From contig CAITZE010000484.1 in the NCBI GenBank assembly GCA_903896775.1, forward strand, positions 1 through 9,966: DNA of 9,966 nucleotides, written 5' to 3'. The position numbers were made by a program, and so were the translations under genes. The notes under the pieces are model-generated. The model was given only the letters and a program-made list of their open reading frames with translations. It was not told the origin of the DNA and searched no databases. This DNA comes from an uncultured bacterium. GTDB taxonomy: Bacteria; Pseudomonadota; Alphaproteobacteria; Rhodospirillales; Rhodospirillaceae. Below are positions 1-7,110 of this stretch, in pieces (the stretch's first letter is position 1; every line of letters starts with the position of its first letter).

Positions 1-1
1 C

Positions 2-961
2 GCAGTGCAGCTCGCGCCCGACCTGCCCGAAACCCAGTGGAACCTCGCCAATGCGCGTCTGGTCACCGGCGATTTCGTGCAAGGCTTCGCCGGATATGAA
101 TGGCGGTTCCGGCGCGCGGAGTTCACGGACCGCGCGTTTTCGCCGCCGCGCTGGCAGGGTGAAGACCTTGCCGGTCGGACCCTGCTGATCACCGCCGAGC
201 AGGGCCTGGGCGATGCGATCCATTTTGTGCGATTCGCAGCACCGCTCGCGGCGAGAGGCGCGAAGGTCATCGTCGAGGCGCCGGTCGGGCTCGATCGTCT
301 CTTTGCGACGGTGCCCGGGGTCGCGGGCGTCACGCCGTGGGGTCACGTTCCCGAAGGCGTGGACTTCGTCCTGCCGATGCTGAGCGCGGCGCATATGCTG
401 GGCACGACCTTGGAAACCCTCCCGGCGCGGACGCCTTATATGAGCGTGCCGGATGGCACCAAAGTGCCGCCGATCCGCGGCGAGGGCCTCAAGGTCGGCG
501 TGGTCTGGCGCGGCAATCCCATGCACGACAACGATCGGCATCGCTCCGTGCCGCTCACGCTGCTCTCGCCGCTTGCGGACGTGCCCGGCATTTCCTGGTA
601 CGGGCTCCAGACCGAAAACGGTCTGGATGAGCCCAAAGGCACCCCGTTCGAATCGCGCATGATCATGCTCAGGCCCTATCTCACCGACTTCGCGATTACC
701 GCGGCGGCAATGGAGAAGCTGGATCTGATCATCTCTGTGGACACCGCAAGTGCGCATCTTGCCGGTGCGCTCAACAAACCGGTGTGGACGCTGCTGCCGC
801 AAGGCAACGACTGGCGCTGGCTCCATGGCCGCGACGATAGTCCGTGGTATCCCTCGATGCGGCTGTTCCGTCAGCGCCATCCCCGCAACTGGGGACCGAC
901 CGTGGCCGAGATGACCGAGGCCTTGCGAACGCGCGCCGGCTCCGTCACCCTGCCGACGTGA
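2..961 (+). CDS. TPR / GT9-like glycosyltransferase, C-terminal part (5' end outside window)
   Basis: The frame is open to the left edge, so the protein almost certainly starts upstream; the GTG at position 5 lies inside a TPR-like helix (LAPDLPETQWNLANARL) and is not a credible start. After this repeat and a linker ending in YEWRFRR (residues 31-37 counted from that GTG) comes a Rossmann-type GT-B region. It has LLITAEQGLGDAIHFVRF around 60-77 (the GLGD loop of GT9/heptosyltransferase-like proteins), VGVVWRGNP around 164-172, and SVDTASAHLAGALNKPVW around 244-261, which matches the heptosyltransferase nucleotide-sugar motif VDTxxAHLAxAL. Proteins combining N-terminal TPRs with such a domain are common in Alphaproteobacteria and are usually annotated only as TPR or GT9 proteins, so donor and acceptor are unknown. 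The stop TGA overlaps the next gene's GTG by 4 bp, implying translational coupling. Confidence 0.85.
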   Translation, partial: AVQLAPDLPETQWNLANARLVTGDFVQGFAGYEWRFRRAEFTDRAFSPPRWQGEDLAGRTLLITAEQGLGDAIHFVRFAAPLAARGAKVIVEAPVGLDRLFATVPGVAGVTPWGHVPEGVDFVLPMLSAAHMLGTTLETLPARTPYMSVPDGTKVPPIRGEGLKVGVVWRGNPMHDNDRHRSVPLTLLSPLADVPGISWYGLQTENGLDEPKGTPFESRMIMLRPYLTDFAITAAAMEKLDLIISVDTASAHLAGALNKPVWTLLPQGNDWRWLHGRDDSPWYPSMRLFRQRHPRNWGPTVAEMTEALRTRAGSVTLPT

Positions 962-1611
962 GCGACGATATCGCCCTTCTGTTCGCCGACGAACTCGCCC
1001 GGCCCGCCGCCGCGGCGCGCCGCATCGTGTTCCTCTCGGCGATGTCACTGCCGCAGATGCAGCAATACGCCACCGGAAACTGGCAGGTCTCCGCCGGCCC
1101 GGGCTTCGAGAGCGCAGCAGGCATCGATCTCGCCGCCGTGCCCGCGACGTCTGCGTCGGAGGATCAGGTTCACGACGCCGATGTCGTCTCCCTCGAAACG
1201 CCGACGTGGACAAAATCCGCTGCGGCCCTAGCCCGCTGGCAGCCGCGGGTCGTCAAGGTCAACGGTGCTTTTCACGGCGACAATGCGTTGGTTGGCGAAC
1301 AAGCGGCGCGTGCGCTCGCTGAATCCGGTTACGAAATCATTGGCTGCCATTGGCGTGCCGACAACTCGTATGCGCTAAGAAGCCTTTCCCGCATAGAGCG
1401 CCTCGCGGCCTTTGGCGCGCCGGACTGGAAACATCTCGACCTGATCGCCACCAAGGATGCTGACCTCATCCGCACGTTACTCACGGTCGCACGACTCTAT
1501 GTCGGTGAGGAACGACGCATCGCAGATCTGCGCGTCAGTCACGCTGTGCGGGGCGATCACATTGCGCGGCTGGAAGACGCCCTGATGGCGCACCAGCGAC
1601 CGCGCAGCTAA
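958..1611 (+). CDS. Hypothetical protein, possible remnant FkbM-like domain
   Basis: I do not recognise this 217-aa protein with confidence. I chose GTG 958 because it overlaps the upstream stop (GTGA); the frame stays open further left, but that part lies inside the GT9-like gene. No Shine-Dalgarno is visible before it, consistent with coupling; an ATG at 1042 is the alternative. There is no signal peptide or membrane segment. Residues 96-135 (RVVKVNGAFHGDNALVGEQ, then a helix, then SGYEIIGCHW) have the order of the C-terminal half of FkbM methyltransferases (KIDVEGxE, helix, GYxI), and DWKHLDLIATKD (156-167) resembles their closing strand. The acidic metal/SAM-side residues of that motif are replaced (KVNGAFHG), and no SAM-binding GxGxG region precedes it. 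A catalytically dead or repurposed domain is inferred, weakly. The C-terminus (180-210) is charged and helical. Confidence 0.75.
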   Translation: MSDDIALLFADELARPAAAARRIVFLSAMSLPQMQQYATGNWQVSAGPGFESAAGIDLAAVPATSASEDQVHDADVVSLETPTWTKSAAALARWQPRVVKVNGAFHGDNALVGEQAARALAESGYEIIGCHWRADNSYALRSLSRIERLAAFGAPDWKHLDLIATKDADLIRTLLTVARLYVGEERRIADLRVSHAVRGDHIARLEDALMAHQRPRS

Positions 1612-3362
1612 GCGCGCCGCTTAGCGAGGGCAGCCTTGAGCGCATCGCCGACCACGTCGCCGATGCCTTCGTCGATGGCCGCGCCGAATTGGCGCATCAC
1701 GTCCGTCACCGCTTCGCGCATCTCGCGGCGCAATGAGTCGTCCTTGAGCAGGCGGGTCGACAGCGTGATGTAGTGCTCGGTGGTGCGCGTCACCATCACG
1801 TCGAGGCCCAGGTCGCGCATTAAGCCGGAACTTTGCCGGCACCGCGCCGTATGGCCCTCGCGCACGATCGGCGGGCAGCCGACACTCAGGGGATCGATCA
1901 GCGACACGGCGCCGGAATAGGGGAAGCTGTCGAGGTACAGGTCGGCGAGGGCCAGCACGCCCAGGATCGGTGCGCGGGTCGGCTGCGCCTCCAGCACGTG
2001 CAGGCGATCCACGCTCACCTCGTGCGCCGCGAAGCGGTCCTGCACGAAACGCAGGAATCCGTCCTTGTGCGGATAGTGCGTCGTCCAATTGGGATTGAAC
2101 GGATACATCAAGAGATGCGCAGTGGGCGCAGCTTCCAAGATGCGCGCCCAGGTGTTGATCAAGTCAGGGCCGATCTTGAAAAAGTTGGCGCCGGACACGA
2201 GCAGAAGTGCCGCGTCAGGCACGCCCAACTGCTCACGCGTCAATACGGTGGGAGCAATTTTGCCGCCTGAAAAAATGTAGTGGTTGGACGAGCCGGGCGT
2301 GAGGGCGAGCGTTTCGGTGTAATCGTCCTGAGCGTTATCAGGCTCATTCAGCTTGCCGTTAATGAAGATATCTATTGTCGAAAATCCCGTTGTCAGACTG
2401 CAGGAATGCATGGCGACCTGCAGACGCGCGAGGCGTTGCGCCATCAGCAGCGTCCAGGGGAAACGGCAGGTGTTGGTAGCGTTGGCGCCCACCATCAAGA
2501 TATCGAGAGATTCACCCGCGACGATTTCGGCGGCATGGCCGATGTCATTGACCGGCAGTGCGATGAAATCGTCGGCAAGATCCTCGAAGCCTGCGCTTAC
2601 CGTCGTCGCGGCTTCATCCGGTACAAAGGCAATGATCTGAAAAATGCTGCGGTCGAGACCGGTCAGATGACCGCGCACCGCCGCGGTCTCGCTGATCGTG
2701 CCGGGATATAAGATCCCAAGCCGTATTGTGGTTTCGCCAGCGGCGCGCGGCGGCGGCGTTGTGTCGCGCGCCAAGCCATTGGTGTCGAGGTACATGCGAA
2801 TCAAATCAGCGCGTCGTTGTGCCAAGGCCCGCAAGGGAACATCCTCGGCGTAGATCGCCGTAACCGAATAGCCGTCCATGAAGCCGTTCAAGACTTCTCT
2901 GCGGAAATCGGGCTCGTCGATCACGGTCACGGCTTTATGGATTTCCTGGACCGTAGCCTCGACGTGAGCCAAGGCCCTTCGCCGCGCGCCGTCGCGCGTA
3001 AAAAACAGAGGCACAGCCAACAGTACCTTTATGACCGACGTCAGCAGGGGCGTCGGCACATCGATGATATCGAACGAGCGTTCAATGCTGTGCGGAAAGG
3101 AAAACAGACTGAGGGCGAGGTATGCCGCCACTTTGCGGGCGATATCGTGTTCCACGCTGAGAATACGATGGCATCGCTCGGCGACGGCTTGATCAGCTTT
3201 GGTCATGGCCAAATGGCGCACACCGGAGTTGATCATCGTTAGAAGCGCATCACCGGCCGGATTGCGGCATAGCGCGGCAATGCGGTCGACGCGGCCTTCC
3301 AGGCACACCTCCGCCAGGTTCAGCCGCAGTTCTCGTAGTTTGCGTTCGGAATCGGAATCCAT
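1608..3362 (-). CDS. GT41-related glycosyltransferase without TPRs (HMW1C-like layout)
   Basis: 584 aa, starting at ATG 3362, 20 bp after the waaA stop; no clear Shine-Dalgarno. Residues 1-205 look all-helical without TPR signatures. Residues 211-580 follow the GT41 order: RLGILYPGTISETAAVRGHL (214-233), LQVAMHSCSLTTGFSTIDIFING (314-336, aligning with the APVQVSWLGYxGTTG strand of OGT), SGANFFKIGPDLINTWARIL (390-409, with K396 at the UDP-contacting lysine position), LLMYPFNPNW (417-426) and DLYLDSFPYSGAVSLIDPLSVGCPPI (474-499), matching the LDTFPYxGxTT motif. A helical N-domain plus GT41 C-domain is the arrangement of HMW1C/NGT cytoplasmic protein N-glucosyltransferases, though those are somewhat longer. 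The histidine of the HPxxH region in canonical OGTs is not conserved (SETAAVRG instead), so activity or chemistry may differ. Its stop codon overlaps that of the convergent gene. Family assignment is firm; substrate is unknown. Confidence 0.88.
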   Translation of the reverse strand: MDSDSERKLRELRLNLAEVCLEGRVDRIAALCRNPAGDALLTMINSGVRHLAMTKADQAVAERCHRILSVEHDIARKVAAYLALSLFSFPHSIERSFDIIDVPTPLLTSVIKVLLAVPLFFTRDGARRRALAHVEATVQEIHKAVTVIDEPDFRREVLNGFMDGYSVTAIYAEDVPLRALAQRRADLIRMYLDTNGLARDTTPPPRAAGETTIRLGILYPGTISETAAVRGHLTGLDRSIFQIIAFVPDEAATTVSAGFEDLADDFIALPVNDIGHAAEIVAGESLDILMVGANATNTCRFPWTLLMAQRLARLQVAMHSCSLTTGFSTIDIFINGKLNEPDNAQDDYTETLALTPGSSNHYIFSGGKIAPTVLTREQLGVPDAALLLVSGANFFKIGPDLINTWARILEAAPTAHLLMYPFNPNWTTHYPHKDGFLRFVQDRFAAHEVSVDRLHVLEAQPTRAPILGVLALADLYLDSFPYSGAVSLIDPLSVGCPPIVREGHTARCRQSSGLMRDLGLDVMVTRTTEHYITLSTRLLKDDSLRREMREAVTDVMRQFGAAIDEGIGDVVGDALKAALAKRRA

Positions 3363-3382
3363 GAACCGGCAATCTATCGGAT

Positions 3383-4651
3383 TTAAGCGTCCCCGAGATG
3401 GGGGGCGAGATGGGCCAGGGTTTCGGCGATGGCATTAGCATGATGCGCCATGGCATTGCGCGCGATTTCGCCCATGCGCCGGCGTGTCTCAGTGTCCTGT
3501 AAGAGCCGGTCTACAGCGGAGGACAGCGCCTCGGCGTTCAGCACCTCAATCGCAGCACCGCGCGCGATGAAGTCGGCCGCAGTATCGCGGAAATTGCTCA
3601 TATCTGGCCCCAGCAGTAGCGCACAGCCTAATTGTGCGGCTTCGGCTGGGTTTTGCCCGCCGCCAACGGCGAGGGATTTTCCCATAAAGACCAGATCACA
3701 TAGCCGATAAAACAGGCCGAGTTCACCTATGGTGTCTGCAATATATATGTCGGTATCGGCCTGAATTGACTCAGCGCTGTTACGCCGGACGACTTTTAAG
3801 CCTGTATTGCCGAGCGTGGCGGCCATATCGATCGCTTTTTGCGGATGACGCGGCACAATGACCGTCAGCAGCCCGGGATGATGTAGTTTGATCGCTTGAT
3901 GAATGTGGCCTGCGATTTGATCTTCGCCGGGATGGATACTGGCTGCAAGCCACAGCGGGCGCTTCCCAATCTGCGTCCGTAGAACCTCTAGAGCCTGCGG
4001 ATCGGCGGGCAAGGGCGCTGCGGCCAATTTCAAATTACCCGAAGCGACAATATGCGCGGCACCGAGTTCGGCAAACCGGGCTTTGTCCGCGCCAGACTGA
4101 GCGATCACAAGTTTAAAGGCTGCGAGAATGCGGCGGGCAAACCCAGGCCAGCGTCGCCATCCCTGGAAGGTGCGGTCGGAAAGGCGCGCGTTGATCAGCA
4201 CAGCGGGGATTTTTCGCGCGGCAATTTCGTTGAGCGTATTGGGCCATAGCTCAGACTCCGTCCAAAGTACGAGGTCCGGGTGCCAGTGGTCGAGGAAGCG
4301 TTTCATCCATGGCACGTAGTCCAGCGGCACGTATTGATGGAGCGCGGGCTTTGACATGCGCTCGGCCAATAAACGCGCCGAAGTCATGGTGCCGGTGGTC
4401 ACAACGACATGCCAGCCGCGATGAAGGGCCGCCTCGACGAGAGGAAGTATGGAAAGGGATTCGCCGACGCTTGCGGCGTGGAACCAGACGAGGCGGCCAG
4501 GCGCGCGCGGATAAGATGCAATGCCTTTGCGTTCGCCAAGGCGCGACGCATCTTCCTTACCGCGTCGGACACGATAGCCGAGCCAAACCGGCAGGGCCGG
4601 CCCCACGATTGTGGTGAGGATGCGGTAAGCGCCGTACAACATGGCGCTCAC
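3383..4651 (-). CDS. waaA: 3-deoxy-D-manno-octulosonic acid (Kdo) transferase
   Basis: WaaA/KdtA transfers Kdo from CMP-Kdo to lipid A precursor at the inner membrane, the first step of LPS inner-core assembly. The 422-aa length matches E. coli (about 425). Visible features are an N-terminal hydrophobic segment (about 4-26) anchoring it to the membrane, SRLGERKG (36-43, with E40 at the presumed catalytic base position), HAASVGESLSILPLV (58-72), PDLVLWTESELWPN (125-138), LINARLS (152-158), SGNLKLA (204-210), AASIHPGED (236-244), IVPRHPQK (265-272), DTIGELGLFY (306-315) and GKSLAVGGGQNPAEAAQLGC (324-343). All occur in the family order. GTG 4651 and ATG 4642 are both possible starts; ATG 4642 (MLYGAYRIL) fits the family N-terminus better and neither has a good Shine-Dalgarno. 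No lpx genes are in view. It is followed within 20 bp by the HMW1C-like gene, so the two are likely co-transcribed. Confidence 0.97.
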   Translation of the reverse strand: MSAMLYGAYRILTTIVGPALPVWLGYRVRRGKEDASRLGERKGIASYPRAPGRLVWFHAASVGESLSILPLVEAALHRGWHVVVTTGTMTSARLLAERMSKPALHQYVPLDYVPWMKRFLDHWHPDLVLWTESELWPNTLNEIAARKIPAVLINARLSDRTFQGWRRWPGFARRILAAFKLVIAQSGADKARFAELGAAHIVASGNLKLAAAPLPADPQALEVLRTQIGKRPLWLAASIHPGEDQIAGHIHQAIKLHHPGLLTVIVPRHPQKAIDMAATLGNTGLKVVRRNSAESIQADTDIYIADTIGELGLFYRLCDLVFMGKSLAVGGGQNPAEAAQLGCALLLGPDMSNFRDTAADFIARGAAIEVLNAEALSSAVDRLLQDTETRRRMGEIARNAMAHHANAIAETLAHLAPHLGDA

Positions 4652-4660
4652 ACCAGGCCC

Positions 4661-4681
4661 AAAGCGCGGTTCACGCGCTTC
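4661..4681 (-). other. Hairpin in the spacer before waaA
   Basis: The spacer between the small ORF stop (4700) and waaA contains a perfect 7-bp inverted repeat, AAGCGCG at 4662-4668 and CGCGCTT at 4674-4680, with a 5-nt loop. It ends about 10-20 nt before the waaA start. On the minus strand it is followed by TGGGCCTGG, not a U-run, so it is not an intrinsic terminator. It could mask or set apart the waaA translation start; no function is shown. Confidence 0.4.
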
Positions 4682-4699
4682 TAATGAGCGGGCGGGAAA

Positions 4700-4900
4700 T
4701 TATTGTTTTTTGTCGAAGGCCAGCAGCATGTCGACAACTTCATGGGCCTTAGGAGCCCGCGTTCCCGCCTGGTCGGTCTGCTTGGTGATCCAAGCTTTGA
4801 CATGGGCCTTGTCAACCGGGTGATCGCGCAAGAGCACGCATAGGATCGCTTGAGTCGCAAACAGGTTAGCGGCCAAATCATTGATGGCTTCCAACAACAT
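4700..4900 (-). CDS. Small hypothetical protein (66 aa), downstream half of an amber-split frame
   Basis: Starts at ATG 4900 with a short AAGG four bases upstream. The product looks like a genuine soluble helical protein: LEAINDLAANLFATQAILCVLLRD is an amphipathic helix, followed by a polar linker and a C-terminal helix (HEVVDMLLAFDKK). I do not recognise the family. It is in the same reading frame as the 27-codon ORF just upstream (4913-4996), separated only by TAG plus four codons, so the two may be one 98-codon gene broken by an amber codon, or two coupled cistrons. It precedes waaA in the same orientation with a 48-bp spacer. The overlapping reading frame at 4681-4881 on the same strand is less protein-like and is not called. 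Confidence 0.55.
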   Translation of the reverse strand: MLLEAINDLAANLFATQAILCVLLRDHPVDKAHVKAWITKQTDQAGTRAPKAHEVVDMLLAFDKKQ

Positions 4901-4912
4901 TTCGCCTTGAGC

Positions 4913-4996
4913 CTAATTCGTCCGGTTCATCTTATCGATGTCGTCGGCGACCTTGCCGAGCAAGCCCTGAACCTGGCTCATCATAAAATCCGACAT
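4913..4996 (-). CDS. 27-aa small ORF with strong ribosome binding site
   Basis: ATG 4996 is preceded at 7 nt by GGGAAGGA (5004-5011), the best Shine-Dalgarno on the minus strand of this window besides that of the GT8-like gene. The peptide starts MSDFMMSQVQGLLGKVADD and ends in a polar stretch before TAG at 4913-4915. It is predicted to be one amphipathic helix. The frame continues after the TAG through AQGE into the 66-aa ORF. It may be a real micro-protein translated with its neighbour, or the N-terminus of an interrupted 98-codon gene. The strong ribosome binding site shows that translation probably begins here whichever is right. Confidence 0.45.
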   Translation of the reverse strand: MSDFMMSQVQGLLGKVADDIDKMNRTN

Positions 4997-5003
4997 TAGC
5001 AAT

Positions 5004-5011
5004 TCCTTCCC
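5004..5011 (-). promoter_or_regulatory. Shine-Dalgarno site of the small ORF
   Basis: On the minus strand the sequence is GGGAAGGA, 7 nt before ATG 4996. It decides in favour of this ATG as the translation start of the small-ORF region rather than the later ATG at 4900. Confidence 0.6.
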
Positions 5012-5023
5012 TACATGAGGTTG

Positions 5024-5038
5024 CGCCCTTTTCGGGCG
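5024..5038. other. Hairpin in the 128-bp spacer 4997-5124
   Basis: CGCCC (5024-5028) and GGGCG (5034-5038) form a perfect 5-bp GC stem with loop TTTTC, or GAAAA on the minus strand. It lies between the TPR-GT41 gene and the small ORF, 13 nt upstream of the latter's ribosome binding site. No U-run follows on either strand, so it is not a standard terminator; a leader hairpin of the small-ORF/waaA transcript is possible. I see no convincing sigma-70 promoter in the spacer. Confidence 0.35.
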
Positions 5039-5099
5039 GCGTCCGGTTTGCGCGTTGATCCCACGCTTAACGGACCATTGGTAAATAACACTTTAAACG

Positions 5100-5147
5100 C
5101 AAACAAATTTCCCTGATAGGGACCCTAAAATGACCTCTGGCCAGAGG
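5100..5147 (-). terminator. Tandem hairpins at the end of the TPR-GT41 operon
   Basis: Two inverted repeats surround the stop codon of the TPR-GT41 gene on the minus strand. The first is CCTCTGGCCAGAGG (5134-5147), a perfect 14-bp palindrome within the last codons, followed by TCATTTTAG. The second is TCCCT-ATC-AGGGA (5110-5122), followed by AATTTGTTTG. Each is a short stem with a U-rich but imperfect tail. Together they may act as a weak terminator separating this operon from the small-ORF/waaA genes. Stems of only five pairs make this uncertain. Confidence 0.35.
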
Positions 5148-7110
5148 ATTTGTTACACCAGGTGACCCAGATGCCCTGCATGGCCATCGTGAAATCGGCT
5201 GCAAAGGCAGGGCCGTCACACACCCGGGAAGCGCTGAGACGGGCGCGCAAATCCTGTCGCAAGGTGGAAAGGCGGGGCAAATCGCCCGCGAGGGCTACGG
5301 CTAAATCTTGGTATCCAGCCTCGTCCGCGGCGACGAGATCACCCAAACCGGCGTTCGTTAAATACGTCGCGGCATGACGCCCGGCGAAGGTCGCGCCCGC
5401 GAATGTGATAACTGGACAGCCCATCCATAAAGCCTCGCAGGTTGTCAGGCCGCCGGAATAGGGGAAGGTGTCCAAAGCGATGTCGACCTGATTGTACGCA
5501 TCGAGGAATAGCGGGCGCTTTGCACCACCAGATATATCGAGGCGATCAGCTCTGATTCCTTGGGCTGCGAAGTCTGTCCGTAGACGGTTTTGCACACCGG
5601 TATCTTCAAGTCCTTTGAATTTTATCTTCAGACGACTGTGCGGCACGCGCTTGAGTGTAGCCGCAGCTTTCTCGATAACGCCTGCGTTAATCTTGGCCGG
5701 ATTATTGAGAATGCCAAAGGTTATAAAGCCGTTGGTCAGCGCCGGCAGCGGCCCTACCGCAGGCCCTTCGGCAGGTGGATCGAAGCACGCATATCCGTGC
5801 GGCAGCTGCAGAACGCTTTCAACATAATCTGTCGCGAAATTGAGCGGTGCTTGGATCGGATCAGCCAATACATAATCGATGGCGGGAATGCCGGTGGTTC
5901 CGACGTAACCGAGCCAACTGACCTGCACGGGCGCCGCCTTGCGGGCAAAAACTTTTAAGCGATGTCGGGCGGTATGGCCCGAGAGATCGAACAGGATATC
6001 GACGCCGAGGTTCTTTATCTTTGTCGCCAAATCTTCGTCACTCAATTGGTCGACGTTATGCCAATCCGTGACGGCTCGGATACGCGCGCTGATGGAGTCC
6101 TCGTGCTTTTCCGGACGCGTGCTGAATACGACGGCGCGCACGGCGCGGTGATCGAGCACTTCGAACAATCGTACGCTCAGAAACCCAACGGGGTGCGCGC
6201 CCAGATCAGGCGAGACGAAGCCAACGATAAGCGGTCGATCCGTTGTTGTCGGGTTTGTATGTGAAACGGTCGGCTCTAAATATTTTGTGTAGAGCTCATG
6301 CCAGTGGCGGTGAGTTGCCGCCAACTTTTTACCCGTTACGCCGGGCTGGTATTGTTGCGCGCTAAGCCAATTGCTAGCGGCGGGCATATAGCTGGGATCA
6401 AGCGCCATGGCCCTAGCGAAGGCCTCGACGGCTTCAGCGGTACGCCCCTGATCGCTGAGCAGCGCGCCGAGGCTATTGGCCGTCTTGGCATGCGCCGGCC
6501 TTAGTTTTATCGCGGCGCGGATCTCGGTTTCGGCATCGCTCAAGCGGCCCTGATCGCGGTAAGCGTTGCCGAGATTATAGCGGGCTTCAGGATAATCCTG
6601 TTTTTGCTGAACTGCTGTCTCGAAAGCGAGCGTCGCACCCGCAAGGTCACCAAAGTCTCGGAGCGCACGACCCATGTTGGAATAGGCTTCGGGATATTCC
6701 GGCTGTAGGCGAATGGCTTCACGATAAGAGTCCGCTGCAGCTTCGATGCGGCTTTGTTCAACCAATAAGTTGCCGAGATTGAAGTGAAAGGCGGCGATGG
6801 CTGGAGATTGTCTAATGGCGGTGCGGAAAGCATCTTCGGCTTCCACCAAACGACCCAAGCTTTGAAAGACGGTGCCGAGGTTGCCTTGCGCTTCTGGAAA
6901 TGGATTTCGCACTGCCAATGCGCGGCCAATAGTTTCGACCGCAGCCTCTCCAAGGCCCAACTGAAACGCGGCGATGCCCAGCATATGCAATGCGTCGGCG
7001 TGGGTTGGTTCCAACACCACCACTTGCCGATAAAGCTCGGCTGCCGCGCTAAAATCGCCGCTCTGATGACGCGCGAGGCCTTTGTGATACAGGGCCGCAG
7101 CGGCGCTCAT
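5125..7110 (-). CDS. TPR-containing O-GlcNAc transferase-like GT41 (SPINDLY family); candidate flagellin glycosyltransferase
   Basis: 661 aa. Residues 4-240 contain about seven 34-residue TPRs (e.g. PEAYSNMGRALRDFGDLAGA near 140-159, PEARYNLGNAYRDQGRLSDA near 174-193), the usual protein-substrate groove. From 292 the GT41 catalytic region is canonical: VGFVSPDLGAHPVGFL (296-311, catalytic-region H306), DILFDLSGHTARHRL (371-385), APVQVSWLGYVGTTGIPAIDY (393-413), FGILNNPAKIN (465-475, UDP-contacting K473) and IALDTFPYSGGLTTCEALWMGCPV (544-567). No key residue is missing. Such enzymes add a nucleotide sugar to Ser/Thr of cytoplasmic proteins. It is last in a three-gene operon, overlapping its upstream neighbour by ATGA, near the flagellin gene. 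Caulobacter FlmG, a TPR plus GT41-like protein that glycosylates flagellin, is the obvious analogue. Assignment of the substrate is inference; the family is certain. Confidence 0.95.
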   Translation of the reverse strand: MSAAAALYHKGLARHQSGDFSAAAELYRQVVVLEPTHADALHMLGIAAFQLGLGEAAVETIGRALAVRNPFPEAQGNLGTVFQSLGRLVEAEDAFRTAIRQSPAIAAFHFNLGNLLVEQSRIEAAADSYREAIRLQPEYPEAYSNMGRALRDFGDLAGATLAFETAVQQKQDYPEARYNLGNAYRDQGRLSDAETEIRAAIKLRPAHAKTANSLGALLSDQGRTAEAVEAFARAMALDPSYMPAASNWLSAQQYQPGVTGKKLAATHRHWHELYTKYLEPTVSHTNPTTTDRPLIVGFVSPDLGAHPVGFLSVRLFEVLDHRAVRAVVFSTRPEKHEDSISARIRAVTDWHNVDQLSDEDLATKIKNLGVDILFDLSGHTARHRLKVFARKAAPVQVSWLGYVGTTGIPAIDYVLADPIQAPLNFATDYVESVLQLPHGYACFDPPAEGPAVGPLPALTNGFITFGILNNPAKINAGVIEKAAATLKRVPHSRLKIKFKGLEDTGVQNRLRTDFAAQGIRADRLDISGGAKRPLFLDAYNQVDIALDTFPYSGGLTTCEALWMGCPVITFAGATFAGRHAATYLTNAGLGDLVAADEAGYQDLAVALAGDLPRLSTLRQDLRARLSASRVCDGPAFAADFTMAMQGIWVTWCNKSSGQRSF

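Noticed and set aside
844..957. A longer version of the second gene beginning at 844
   Set aside because: It would overlap the GT9-like gene by over 100 bp; the GTGA overlap at 958 is the natural start.
1833..3242. Several + strand open frames (e.g. 1833-2270, 2280-2711, 2817-3242)
   Set aside because: They are antisense to the 584-aa GT41-related gene, show no family motifs, and lack ribosome binding sites.
4681..4881. An alternative 66-codon minus-strand frame overlapping the small ORF
   Set aside because: It has no ribosome binding site and an irregular Arg/Ser/Pro-rich composition; the frame at 4700-4900 looks far more protein-like and follows a good Shine-Dalgarno in frame.
5082..5096. 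TAAA-N7-TTAA, one mismatch from a CtrA box, upstream of the small ORFs
   Set aside because: The half-site is imperfect, the spacer is AT-rich, and no promoter hexamers lie at a useful distance; too weak to call.
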